A DNA stretch of 56,034 bases. Source: Fulvivirga sp. M361 (GTDB lineage Bacteria; Bacteroidota; Bacteroidia; Cytophagales; Cyclobacteriaceae). Shown piece after piece: positions 49,082 to 56,034 of the stretch. The notes below the pieces were generated by a model that saw only the letters and a list, made by a program, of their open reading frames with translations, had not been told where the DNA came from and searched no databases. The stretch lies in contig NZ_VKDC01000041.1 in NCBI RefSeq assembly GCF_007097395.1, forward strand, positions 1 through 56,034. The letters are read 5' to 3'. Both the position numbers and the translations under genes were made by a program. Each line of letters begins with the position of its first letter. Within the stretch, counting starts at the first letter, position 1.

Positions 49082-50142
49082 TCCAGGTATAGCTTTTTAT
49101 TTGCTTCAACAGAAAAACGTTCTTTAACAACCTTCCTTCCTTCTATTCCCATCTTTTCTCTCATGAGCGGCGAATCAATCAATATCGAAAGCTTTTGTAT
49201 CCATTCCGGATCGGACGATGCAAAAAAACCGTTAACCCCGTCCTTTATAATATCCGTATTTACACCCACCGGGGACATGATTGTGGGGATGCCTAAGGCC
49301 ATGTATTGCAGTCCTTTTAAGCCACATTTTCCTTTTGTCCATTCATCATCAGGCAATGGCATAATTCCAATGTCAATTTCAGACAGGTCCTTCACTTCTG
49401 TTTCCTGCTGCCAGGATACACCTTGTATTTCCAGGTCTTCATCTGTAAAGCTCCCATCGCCGATGACTTTAAAGTATATTTTATCCTGATACTTTTTTTT
49501 GAGCTCTTTCAAAGCTTCCAATATATGTTTAAAATGAATGATGGTAGAAAAACTACCGCTCCACCCAATACATACTTTGCCGGTTTCTCTTTTCGGGACC
49601 ACGTGATAGGCGATGGTATCAATCGTCGTGGGTATTATCTTTACATTGGGATTCATTGGGAGAGCAAAGTCTGCTAAGTATTGATTGCCTGCGAATACCA
49701 TTTGGGCTGCACGAATAATGTGCTTTGTTTTATTCGGGTTCTTCAGAAAATAGAAGAACCTGTTTTTACTTTTGATCTCTCCGGTTTGCTGCTTCCAAAT
49801 GGCATCGTCGAAGTCAAATATTAGTTTTGACCTTTTGGCCATTCGTCTTTCAAAGTATGAAGTGCCGAGCATGAATGCCTCACGTTGAACAAATACAATA
49901 TCGTATTTTTTGAAAAAGGACTGGTTGATCAGCGTCAATGTTGAATGGATCAATATGAACAGCTTTTGCCAGTATTTACCTGCAGCGTAGAATATTCTAT
50001 CATTTTTTTCATTGAGAAGGTGTACATGTGAACAGTCATAACCTTCCTCATCCAAAAAATCCAGGTATTGCTCAAAGCGAAATCTTTGAGAAGGAGACCT
50101 ACCAGGCCTATGCAGACAAATAAAAAGAACCTTTTTTCTCAT
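49054..50142 (-). CDS. Family 4-type glycosyltransferase
   Basis: The GT-B architecture shows an N-terminal domain (RKKVLFICLHRPGRSPSQRF, YDIVFVQREAFMLGTSYFER) and a C-terminal nucleotide-sugar domain (CIGWSGSFSTIIHFKHILEA, DIGIMPLPDDEWTKGKCGLK, YMALGIPTIMSPVGVNTDII) with the usual E-like acid region. Length 362. It should add a sugar to a surface polysaccharide. Its neighbours make UDP-glucuronate and UDP-xylose, so xylose or glucuronate is a possible donor (inference). Confidence 0.88.
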   Translation of the reverse strand: MRKKVLFICLHRPGRSPSQRFRFEQYLDFLDEEGYDCSHVHLLNEKNDRIFYAAGKYWQKLFILIHSTLTLINQSFFKKYDIVFVQREAFMLGTSYFERRMAKRSKLIFDFDDAIWKQQTGEIKSKNRFFYFLKNPNKTKHIIRAAQMVFAGNQYLADFALPMNPNVKIIPTTIDTIAYHVVPKRETGKVCIGWSGSFSTIIHFKHILEALKELKKKYQDKIYFKVIGDGSFTDEDLEIQGVSWQQETEVKDLSEIDIGIMPLPDDEWTKGKCGLKGLQYMALGIPTIMSPVGVNTDIIKDGVNGFFASSDPEWIQKLSILIDSPLMREKMGIEGRKVVKERFSVEANKKLYLDHFNELVHS

Positions 50143-50219
50143 TTATTACTATATAAGCCAATGGTTAAAAACGCCTCGAACTAAAATGGTTGTTCTAATA
50201 ACCTGTCAGTAAAATAATC

Positions 50220-50639
50220 CTATTTGTATAGTACAATTGACCCACTGGTTATATCATGAATGGCACGCTTCTCCTGATTTGCGGTGATCGTCAAAAATGA
50301 AATCCAGCCGAGTAGATACTTAATAAGAAACCTAAGAGACGCCTGAAATATATTTACCTTTTTGTTCGGTTTACTGATTTTTCGGATACTTACTTTCAAA
50401 AGATGGTGCCCTATTGTACCCCCGAATAGTGTAATAAAAATGGGCTCATAGAGATAAATTGAGAAAATAAAGATTAACCCTCTTACCCAATCCGGCGTTT
50501 CTTCCACACCACTGATTAGCACGGAAGCCGTCGAAAAAATAATCAGAATTATCATCAAGTCAACCATTAAAGCCTTGACCCTTGTTAATAAACCGGGGAA
50601 TTCAACATCTTTCAGCGGGTATTGATAATGTGTCTTCAT
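50220..50639 (-). CDS. RDD-family membrane protein
   Basis: The Met at 50639 begins MKTHYQYPLKDVEFPGLLTR; RVKALMVDLMIILIIFSTAS is the family's first span with the R..A...D pattern that gives RDD its name. Helices GLIFIFSIYLYEPIFITLFG and LRFLIKYLLGWISFLTI follow, and RAIHDITSGSIVLY ends the protein. Length about 139. Members are proposed transporters or ion-related proteins; function here is unknown. Located between two sugar genes on the same strand. Confidence 0.82.
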   Translation of the reverse strand: MKTHYQYPLKDVEFPGLLTRVKALMVDLMIILIIFSTASVLISGVEETPDWVRGLIFIFSIYLYEPIFITLFGGTIGHHLLKVSIRKISKPNKKVNIFQASLRFLIKYLLGWISFLTITANQEKRAIHDITSGSIVLYK

Positions 50640-50719
50640 AGTAGTGCTTTTCTTCGGCTTTGAAACCAATGACTAATGAATGAACACTTGTGCAATCGTG
50701 ACCTTTAACGGCAACTTCT

Positions 50720-51709
50720 TTACTTTTTAATATACCCTTCAAAGCTATAATGCTCGGAAGCATTCAGTTCTTCTTCCGAAAGCCCTTTGAAAAAGTCATA
50801 TGTAATGGCCAGTCCTTCCTGTCTGCTTACTTTTGGTTCCCATCCCAATATTTCCTTGGCCTTTGAGATATCAGGTTGGCGTTGCATTGGATCATCTTTA
50901 GGGAGCGGTTTATAGATTACCTTTTGCGAGGTGCCGGTTAGTTTTATTACCTCATCGGCAAACTGTTTGATAGTGATCTCATCAGGGTTACCGATGTTCA
51001 TAGGATAGACGTAGTCGCTCATTAAAAGTCGATAGATCCCTTCTATAAGGTCGTCTACATAACAGAAAGAACGTGTCTGAGAACCGTCGCCAAACACGGT
51101 AAGGTCCTCACCTCTTAACGCCTGCCCAACAAAAGCAGGTAATACACGCCCGTCATTCAGACGCATTCGGGGACCATACGTATTGAAAATCCGAACGATT
51201 CGTGTTTCCAGGCCGTGATAGGTGTGATATGCCATAGTCATGGCTTCCTGAAAACGCTTGGCCTCGTCATATACCCCACGAGGCCCTATAGGGTTAACGT
51301 TGCCATAGTACTCCTCTGTTTGAGGATGTACCATAGGATCACCATACACTTCAGAGGTAGAAGCGATCAGCATCCTGGCCTTTTTGACTTTTGCCAACCC
51401 CAATAGATTATGTGTGCCCAGAGAGCCTACTTTCAGTGTTTGGATCGGAATTTTTAAGTAATCAATTGGGCTGGCCGGTGAGGCGAAATGTAATATATAA
51501 TCGAGCTCACCGGACACATGCACAAAAGAAGAAACATCGTGATTATAGAACTGGAATTGCTCCAGTTTAAAGAGATGTTCTATGTTTTTAAGATTACCAG
51601 TGATCAGGTTGTCCATACCCAACACTTCATAACCTTCTTTTAAAAACCTGTCACAGAGGTGTGATCCTAAAAAACCGGCAGCCCCTGTTATTAAAACTCG
51701 TTTAGCCAT
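50720..51709 (-). CDS. uxs: UDP-glucuronate decarboxylase (UDP-xylose synthase)
   Basis: An SDR enzyme that converts UDP-glucuronate to UDP-xylose with NAD+. The cofactor motif [20 protein letters not shown] is at the start. The catalytic YDEAK (YxxxK) lies in [16 protein letters not shown], and [20 protein letters not shown] is the family signature. Substrate-binding [20 protein letters not shown] is present. Length 329. It starts 7 bp before the ugd stop codon, so the two enzymes, which act in sequence, are probably co-translated. Confidence 0.92.
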   Translation of the reverse strand: MAKRVLITGAAGFLGSHLCDRFLKEGYEVLGMDNLITGNLKNIEHLFKLEQFQFYNHDVSSFVHVSGELDYILHFASPASPIDYLKIPIQTLKVGSLGTHNLLGLAKVKKARMLIASTSEVYGDPMVHPQTEEYYGNVNPIGPRGVYDEAKRFQEAMTMAYHTYHGLETRIVRIFNTYGPRMRLNDGRVLPAFVGQALRGEDLTVFGDGSQTRSFCYVDDLIEGIYRLLMSDYVYPMNIGNPDEITIKQFADEVIKLTGTSQKVIYKPLPKDDPMQRQPDISKAKEILGWEPKVSRQEGLAITYDFFKGLSEEELNASEHYSFEGYIKK

Positions 51710-53015
51710 TTACGGTAAATCTTCCTATGCTAAAGTATGTGAAACCTAATTCTTCCATGTCGTGCAAAGAATATAGATTCCTTCCATCAAAAATGACCTT
51801 ATTATTGAGTCCTTTTGCAATCTGTTCGAAATCCGGTGTTCTGAAAACAGGCCATTCCGTAGCTATAAATAAGGCGTCGGCGTCTTTTGTAGCTTCGTAA
51901 GCATCTTTACAAAAAATAGCTTTATCTCCGATCAGTTTTTTCACATTATCCATTGCCTCAGGATCATAGCACTTAACTGTCGCTCCGGCAGCCACCAGCT
52001 CATCAATGTTGTAGAGAGAAGGAGCTTCTCGGATATCATCTGTATAAGGCTTAAAGGCCAGTCCCCATAAAGCAATGGTTTTTCCACTCAGGTCACCACC
52101 AAAATAATGCTTGATCTTAGGGATCATTTTAGTTTTTTGGACCTCATTGACAGCCATTACTGATTTTAATATGTCAAAATCGTAATTCACTTCTTCTGCT
52201 GACTTGGCCAATGCCTGGACGTCTTTTGGAAAACAGCTTCCACCGTAACCGATGCCCGCAAAAAGAAATCGCTTACCGATCCTGCTATCTGTACCCACTC
52301 CTTTACGAACAGCATCAACATCAGCTCCTAAAAGCTCACACATATTAGCAATCTCATTCATAAAGGTAATTTTGGTAGCCAGGAATGAGTTAGCCGCATA
52401 CTTCGTTAGTTCTGCAGACTTTTCATCCATAAATATGATAGGATTTCCCTGACGCACTAGAGGTGCATATAGAGATTCCATCAGATGTTTCGCTTTTTCC
52501 GATTGAGTGCCAATAACCACACGGTCAGGTTTCATGAAGTCTTCTACCGCTACTCCTTCTCTGAGGAACTCAGGATTAGATACTACATCGAATTCGACCT
52601 TTGCATTCTCAGCAACCTTGGCAGTCACTTTTTCAGCGGTGCCCACCGGAACGGTACTTTTATCTATTATTACCGTATAATTTTCCAATAATGGCCCCAG
52701 ATCTTCCGCTACTTTCAATATGTATTTCAGATCTGCAGAACCATCTTCACCGGGCGGTGTGGGTAAGGCCAGGAATATGATTTTAGCTCCTTTAATACCT
52801 TCTGCGAGATCAGTGGTGAAATGCAGTCGATCTTGTTTTATATTTCTATCAAAAATGATGTCAAGCCCAGGCTCATAAATTGTTATTTTGCCATTTTGAA
52901 GACTTTTCACTTTTTCTTCGTCAATATCAATGCAGGTGACATTATTTCCTGTTTCGGCAAAGCAGGTTCCGGTTACTAATCCGACATAACCAGTACCAAC
53001 TACGGCAATTTTCAT
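51702..53015 (-). CDS. ugd: UDP-glucose 6-dehydrogenase
   Basis: Oxidises UDP-glucose to UDP-glucuronate with 2 NAD+. The NAD motif [20 protein letters not shown] is at the N-terminus, the catalytic cysteine in [17 protein letters not shown], and a substrate-binding region in [17 protein letters not shown]. The mid-domain [12 protein letters not shown] is also normal. Length 437. It is directly followed by the UDP-glucuronate decarboxylase gene (8-bp overlap), giving a two-step route to UDP-xylose. It is divergent from an acyl-CoA dehydrogenase gene. Confidence 0.95.
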   Translation of the reverse strand: MKIAVVGTGYVGLVTGTCFAETGNNVTCIDIDEEKVKSLQNGKITIYEPGLDIIFDRNIKQDRLHFTTDLAEGIKGAKIIFLALPTPPGEDGSADLKYILKVAEDLGPLLENYTVIIDKSTVPVGTAEKVTAKVAENAKVEFDVVSNPEFLREGVAVEDFMKPDRVVIGTQSEKAKHLMESLYAPLVRQGNPIIFMDEKSAELTKYAANSFLATKITFMNEIANMCELLGADVDAVRKGVGTDSRIGKRFLFAGIGYGGSCFPKDVQALAKSAEEVNYDFDILKSVMAVNEVQKTKMIPKIKHYFGGDLSGKTIALWGLAFKPYTDDIREAPSLYNIDELVAAGATVKCYDPEAMDNVKKLIGDKAIFCKDAYEATKDADALFIATEWPVFRTPDFEQIAKGLNNKVIFDGRNLYSLHDMEELGFTYFSIGRFTVNG

Positions 53016-53149
53016 AATTGTATTGGGTTTTAGGTATTTACTAAACGCCCAAAAATAAAAGAATAATTGTTGTAATCCACTGTCAACTTTATTTTAAAAA
53101 TTAAAACAATTATAGCCAAACGAATGTTAGTTCGCTTATGAATTTGTTC

Positions 53150-53157
53150 TATATTTG
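53150..53157 (+). promoter_or_regulatory. -7 box of the second acyl-CoA dehydrogenase gene
   Basis: TATATTTG at 53150-53157 matches TAnnTTTG. It supports the ATG at 53179 as start, since an upstream in-frame TTG (53155) lies inside the box. A -33 match (TTAG, about 20 bp upstream) is weak. Confidence 0.5.
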
Positions 53158-53178
53158 CCGAAAACGATTGCATTACCA

Positions 53179-54351
53179 ATGGAAGCAGAAATTATAGAAA
53201 AACCAATGGCCTTTGGCTTTGAAGAAAATGAAAACCAAATCATGATCGCGCAAATGATCAGAGATTTTGGAGAGCGGGAGATCAAGCCATTTATGATGGA
53301 ATGGGATGAGTCTCAGGAATTTCCGGTCCCATTGTTTAAGAAGTTGGGTGAGCTTGGTCTGATGGGGGTCCTGGTTCCTGCAAAGTACGGTGGTTCAGGC
53401 TTTGGATATCATGAATATGTAACTGCCATTGTGGAATTATCAAAAATTGATGGTTCTGTGGGTTTATCCATGGCAGCGCATAATTCATTATGTACCGGTC
53501 ATATTCTACAATTTGGAAATGAAGAGCAGAAACAGAAATATCTGCCTAAACTGGCATCAGCAGAATGGATTGGTGCCTGGGGCTTGACAGAACCCAATAC
53601 AGGTTCTGACGCCGGGAACATGCAGACAACTGCAAAAGAAGACGGAGATCACTATATCCTTGAAGGGGCCAAAAATTTTATCACACATGGTAAATCCGGA
53701 GACGTAGCTGTGGTCATTGCCCGTACAGGCGACGTAGGAGACTCTCATGGTATGACAGCTTTCATCGTTGAGCGCGGCACACCGGGCTTTAGCGGAGGAC
53801 GAAAAGAAAACAAGTTAGGGATGAGGTCTTCAGAAACGGCAGAAATGATTTTTGATAATTGTCGCGTGCCTAAAGAAAATGTTTTAGGAAATGTAGGAGA
53901 CGGATTCATTCAATCATTGAAAATACTGGACGGTGGTAGAATATCCATTGCGGCCTTAAGTTTAGGAATAGCGCAGGGGGCATACGAAGCAGCTTTACAA
54001 TATTCAAAAGAGCGGGAGCAGTTTAATCAGCCGATATCAAAATTTCAGGCCATCTCTTTCAAGCTGGCTGACATGGCGACACAGATTGAAGCCGCGAAGC
54101 TTTTGATTAGCCAGTCAGCAGATCTAAAAAATAGAGGGAAAAAAGTGAACAAAGAATCGGCTATGGCTAAATACTATGCTTCGGAAGTGGCTGTATCCGT
54201 GGCCAATGAAGCGGTCCAGATATTTGGAGGATATGGATTTACCAAGGACTACCCCGTAGAGAAATTTTATAGAGACGCCAAGTTATGTACGATAGGGGAA
54301 GGCACTTCAGAAATTCAAAAACTTGTCATTTCCAGAGCTATTTTATCATAG
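53179..54351 (+). CDS. Acyl-CoA dehydrogenase, short form
   Basis: A 390-residue [122 protein letters not shown], and the catalytic-Glu motif [11 protein letters not shown]. The substrate chain length is not evident. It is separate from the beta-oxidation operon at 26-32 kb and lies next to rpsU, which it may not share a function with. Confidence 0.92.
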   Translation: MEAEIIEKPMAFGFEENENQIMIAQMIRDFGEREIKPFMMEWDESQEFPVPLFKKLGELGLMGVLVPAKYGGSGFGYHEYVTAIVELSKIDGSVGLSMAAHNSLCTGHILQFGNEEQKQKYLPKLASAEWIGAWGLTEPNTGSDAGNMQTTAKEDGDHYILEGAKNFITHGKSGDVAVVIARTGDVGDSHGMTAFIVERGTPGFSGGRKENKLGMRSSETAEMIFDNCRVPKENVLGNVGDGFIQSLKILDGGRISIAALSLGIAQGAYEAALQYSKEREQFNQPISKFQAISFKLADMATQIEAAKLLISQSADLKNRGKKVNKESAMAKYYASEVAVSVANEAVQIFGGYGFTKDYPVEKFYRDAKLCTIGEGTSEIQKLVISRAILS

Positions 54352-54365
54352 AATACGGTTCATAT

Positions 54366-54397
54366 GTTGTGTAGTTTGTTGGATAATCTTAAATTTG
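54366..54397 (+). promoter_or_regulatory. rpsU promoter candidate
   Basis: TAAATTTG (54390-54397) is a perfect TAnnTTTG box, and a TTG lies 21 bp upstream (54366-54368). The rpsU ATG is 27 bp after the -7 box. Confidence 0.55.
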
Positions 54398-54423
54398 CAA
54401 TCCAATTTGAAAAAAGCTGAGAA

Positions 54424-54618
54424 ATGATAGTTATAAACGTAAAAGAGAACGAGTCTATAGATAAGGCATTAAAAAGATTCAAAAAGAAGTTCGAAAAGAC
54501 GGGTGTTTTAAAAGAACTAAGATCCAGAACTTTCTTTGAAAAGCCTTCTGTAACACGCAGAACTGAAATAATTAAAGCTAAATACAGACAGTCTAAGTAC
54601 GCTGAAGAAAACTATTAA
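54424..54618 (+). CDS. rpsU: 30S ribosomal protein S21
   Basis: 64 residues, MIVINVKENESIDKALKRFK, KKFEKTGVLKELRSRTFFEK, PSVTRRTEIIKAKYRQSKY: a typical S21 with a basic C-terminal tail. S21 joins the small subunit near the anti-Shine-Dalgarno end of 16S rRNA. The neighbours downstream, xerC and hpf, are a conserved Bacteroidetes arrangement. Confidence 0.96.
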   Translation: MIVINVKENESIDKALKRFKKKFEKTGVLKELRSRTFFEKPSVTRRTEIIKAKYRQSKYAEENY

Positions 54619-54690
54619 TCAGCCTGTATTTCTCGGTTAATTTCGTTAAATTAGTCTTGATCACATCCCTAGTCTGATCAAGATTTTTTT

Positions 54691-55572
54691 ATGCGCAAAT
54701 CGTTCCTCAAATATCTGCAGTTTGAAAAAAGATATAGCGCTCATACTATCAGTTCCTACGATAACGACCTACGTCAGTTTGAGTCATACCTTGGTGAATA
54801 TTATCCATCTACTCTCCTGGAAGATACCACACATTCCATCATCAGAGGTTGGGTAGTAAGTCTGGTTGATATTGGCCTTGACCCAAAATCGGTTAATAGA
54901 AAAATTACATGCTTAAGGTCCTTTTATAAGTTCTTGTTAAAGAGGGAGATTATTTCTGATGACCCTACAAAAAAAATTCAAATTCTTAAAACGGCTAAGA
55001 AACTACCGCAGTTTCTTAATGAGAACGAAATGAGCCGCCTTTTGGATCATATCACGTTCGGTGAAGGCTTTTCTCAGCAACGTGACAGATTAATTTTAGA
55101 ACTGCTATATGGGACGGGCACCAGGCTTTCGGAAATCATTCATCTGAAACATTCAGATGTAGATATTGCCAACAGAACTTTGAAAGTACTGGGTAAGCGA
55201 AATAAGGAACGCGTTATTCCTTTTTCTGTTGCATTACAAAAAATCATTGAAACCTATATTGAAGAGAAAAATATCCTGGGGATACAAAATGATCACAACT
55301 ATCTGATCGTTACAGAAGAAGGGCGCCAATGTTACCCTATGCTGATTTATCGCACTGTTAAAAAATATTTGGATTTGTTTACGACTATCGAGAAGCGTAG
55401 TCCTCATGTATTGAGGCATACATTTGCTACGCATCTCTTAAATAAGGGAGCTGAGCTCAATGCTGTGAAGGACTTACTGGGTCATACCAGCCTGGCTGCT
55501 ACTCAGGTTTATACCCATAATTCGATGGAAAAACTGAAGGCGGTATTCGAGCAAGCCCACCCTAAAGCTTAA
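54691..55572 (+). CDS. xerC: Tyrosine recombinase XerC/XerD
   Basis: The recombinase has an N-terminal core-binding domain (FLKYLQFEKRYSAHTISSYD, NDLRQFESYL) and the catalytic domain: LLYGTGTRLSEIIHLKHSDV (first Arg), KVLGKRNKERVIPF (Lys), HVLRHTFATHLLNKG (HxxR), LLGHTSLAATQVYTH (His, nucleophile Tyr). Length 293. It resolves chromosome dimers at dif with FtsK. In this rpsU context it is the housekeeping Xer enzyme rather than a mobile integrase. Confidence 0.93.
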   Translation: MRKSFLKYLQFEKRYSAHTISSYDNDLRQFESYLGEYYPSTLLEDTTHSIIRGWVVSLVDIGLDPKSVNRKITCLRSFYKFLLKREIISDDPTKKIQILKTAKKLPQFLNENEMSRLLDHITFGEGFSQQRDRLILELLYGTGTRLSEIIHLKHSDVDIANRTLKVLGKRNKERVIPFSVALQKIIETYIEEKNILGIQNDHNYLIVTEEGRQCYPMLIYRTVKKYLDLFTTIEKRSPHVLRHTFATHLLNKGAELNAVKDLLGHTSLAATQVYTHNSMEKLKAVFEQAHPKA

Positions 55573-55604
55573 TATATATTTATAACCTTTTAATCTTTAC
55601 CACT

Positions 55605-55901
55605 ATGAAGTTACAAATGCACTCTATTCATTTCGATGCTGACAGTAAGTTGTTGGATTTTATCCAAAAGAAAGTTGATAAGTTGGAAACTTTTTATGAT
55701 CGTATGGTAGATGGCGAAGTGTTTTTAAAGGTAAACAATGACTCCATTGAGAATAAAACAGTAGAAATAAAGTTAAATATCCCTGGAAACCAATTATTTG
55801 CTAAAGAAGATGCTAAGTCCTTTGAAGAAGCTACTGACCTGGCAACGGACGCTCTGCGGAGGCAAATTAAAAAATTCAAGCTTAAGCAAAACAGCCATTA
55901 A
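55605..55901 (+). CDS. hpf: Ribosome hibernation-promoting factor, short type
   Basis: The 98-residue sequence MKLQMHSIHFDADSKLLDFI, QKKVDKLETFYDRMVDGEVF, and ETATD-like EEATDLATDALRRQIKKFK follows the short HPF/RaiA pattern. It binds the 30S subunit and silences ribosomes in stationary phase. It is 32 bp after xerC and followed by a hairpin terminator. Confidence 0.92.
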   Translation: MKLQMHSIHFDADSKLLDFIQKKVDKLETFYDRMVDGEVFLKVNNDSIENKTVEIKLNIPGNQLFAKEDAKSFEEATDLATDALRRQIKKFKLKQNSH

Positions 55902-55909
55902 GAATAAAA

Positions 55910-55954
55910 CAAAAGAGGCCGTCTCAAAAGTGATTGAGGCGGTCTTTTTACTTT
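55910..55954. terminator. Hairpin terminator after hpf (or IS end)
   Basis: GGCCGTCTCA and TGAGGCGGTC pair over 10 bp with two G-U, and the flanks AAAGA/TTTTT extend the stem. It can end transcription on both strands. The GAGGCCGTCTCAAAAG side also resembles terminal repeats of some Bacteroidetes insertion sequences, which I cannot resolve here. Confidence 0.65.
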
Positions 55955-55975
55955 TACAAGGATTGAGTTTTTGAT

Positions 55976-56034
55976 TTAACGTTTAGCAAGCTTCTTTTTC
56001 AAAAAGGCAAGAGTTGTCCTAAGCCTATGCCGCC
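55976..56034 (-). CDS. 3' end of a minus-strand gene, cut by window edge
   Basis: On the minus strand the frame enters from the right edge and ends RHRLRTTLAFLKKKLAKR, stop at 55976-55978. The basic tail would suit a transposase, but 19 codons cannot establish this. No family call is made. Confidence 0.35.
   Translation of the reverse strand, partial: RHRLRTTLAFLKKKLAKR

Overview
The window looks like chromosomal DNA of a Bacteroidetes bacterium, probably Cytophagales-like. The reasons are FecI/FecR sigma and anti-sigma pairs, an STN-type TonB receptor followed by a DUF4249 lipoprotein, a DUF1501/DUF1800 pair, surface-lipoprotein signals, TAnnTTTG-type -7 promoter boxes, and the order rpsU-xerC-hpf. 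Species cannot be named from sequence alone. No tRNA, rRNA, CRISPR array or complete insertion sequence was seen.

Region 1-8.6 kb is an AT-rich accessory island. It starts inside a group II intron (reverse transcriptase plus domains V/VI). All later genes lie on the minus strand: a TonB-C-domain protein, an orphan PoNi-type immunity protein, a small membrane protein, a shortened Crp-like regulator, a broken RhuM fragment, a GIY-YIG protein, a start-less ORF, a RadC-like JAB protein and an XRE regulator. Two families of dispersed repeats punctuate it. Repeat A (about 95 bp, three copies) follows the 3' end of the intact XRE gene, follows a decayed XRE 3' end, and once lies beside a 21-bp tandem array that resembles the XRE linker. 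Repeat B (about 40 bp, hairpin-forming, three copies) lies just downstream of three minus-strand genes.

Region 8.6-25.7 kb is ordinary core or envelope-related DNA: an ECF sigma/anti-sigma operon with three envelope proteins, a VOC protein, secreted proteins including a double Spondin_N surface lipoprotein, a DUF885 lipoprotein, a TMEM175-like channel, a second sigma-factor operon, a GH114 protein, and a divergent pair of YceI and a membrane-anchored winged-helix regulator. That pair is separated by a phased TGTAAA array.

Region 25.8-32.4 kb is a fatty-acid beta-oxidation operon in the order marR-fadB-like-S23-fadA-fadE-like. The S23 four-helix-bundle gene is bracketed by 28-nt inverted repeats, and the next intergenic gap carries related repeats without a gene. 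A palindrome upstream of marR is a likely operator, and a terminator follows fadE.

Region 32.4-48.6 kb holds a sigma factor-small membrane protein-TonB operon, a large zinc metalloprotease, an outer-membrane protein, the DUF1800/DUF1501 pair, a FecI-FecR-TonB receptor-DUF4249 uptake locus, a CreD-like protein, and two paralogous eight-cysteine mini-proteins. Region 49-56 kb carries surface-sugar genes (ugd, UDP-glucuronate decarboxylase, a glycosyltransferase, an RDD protein), a second acyl-CoA dehydrogenase, and rpsU-xerC-hpf, ending in a terminator-like hairpin that could also be an insertion-sequence end.
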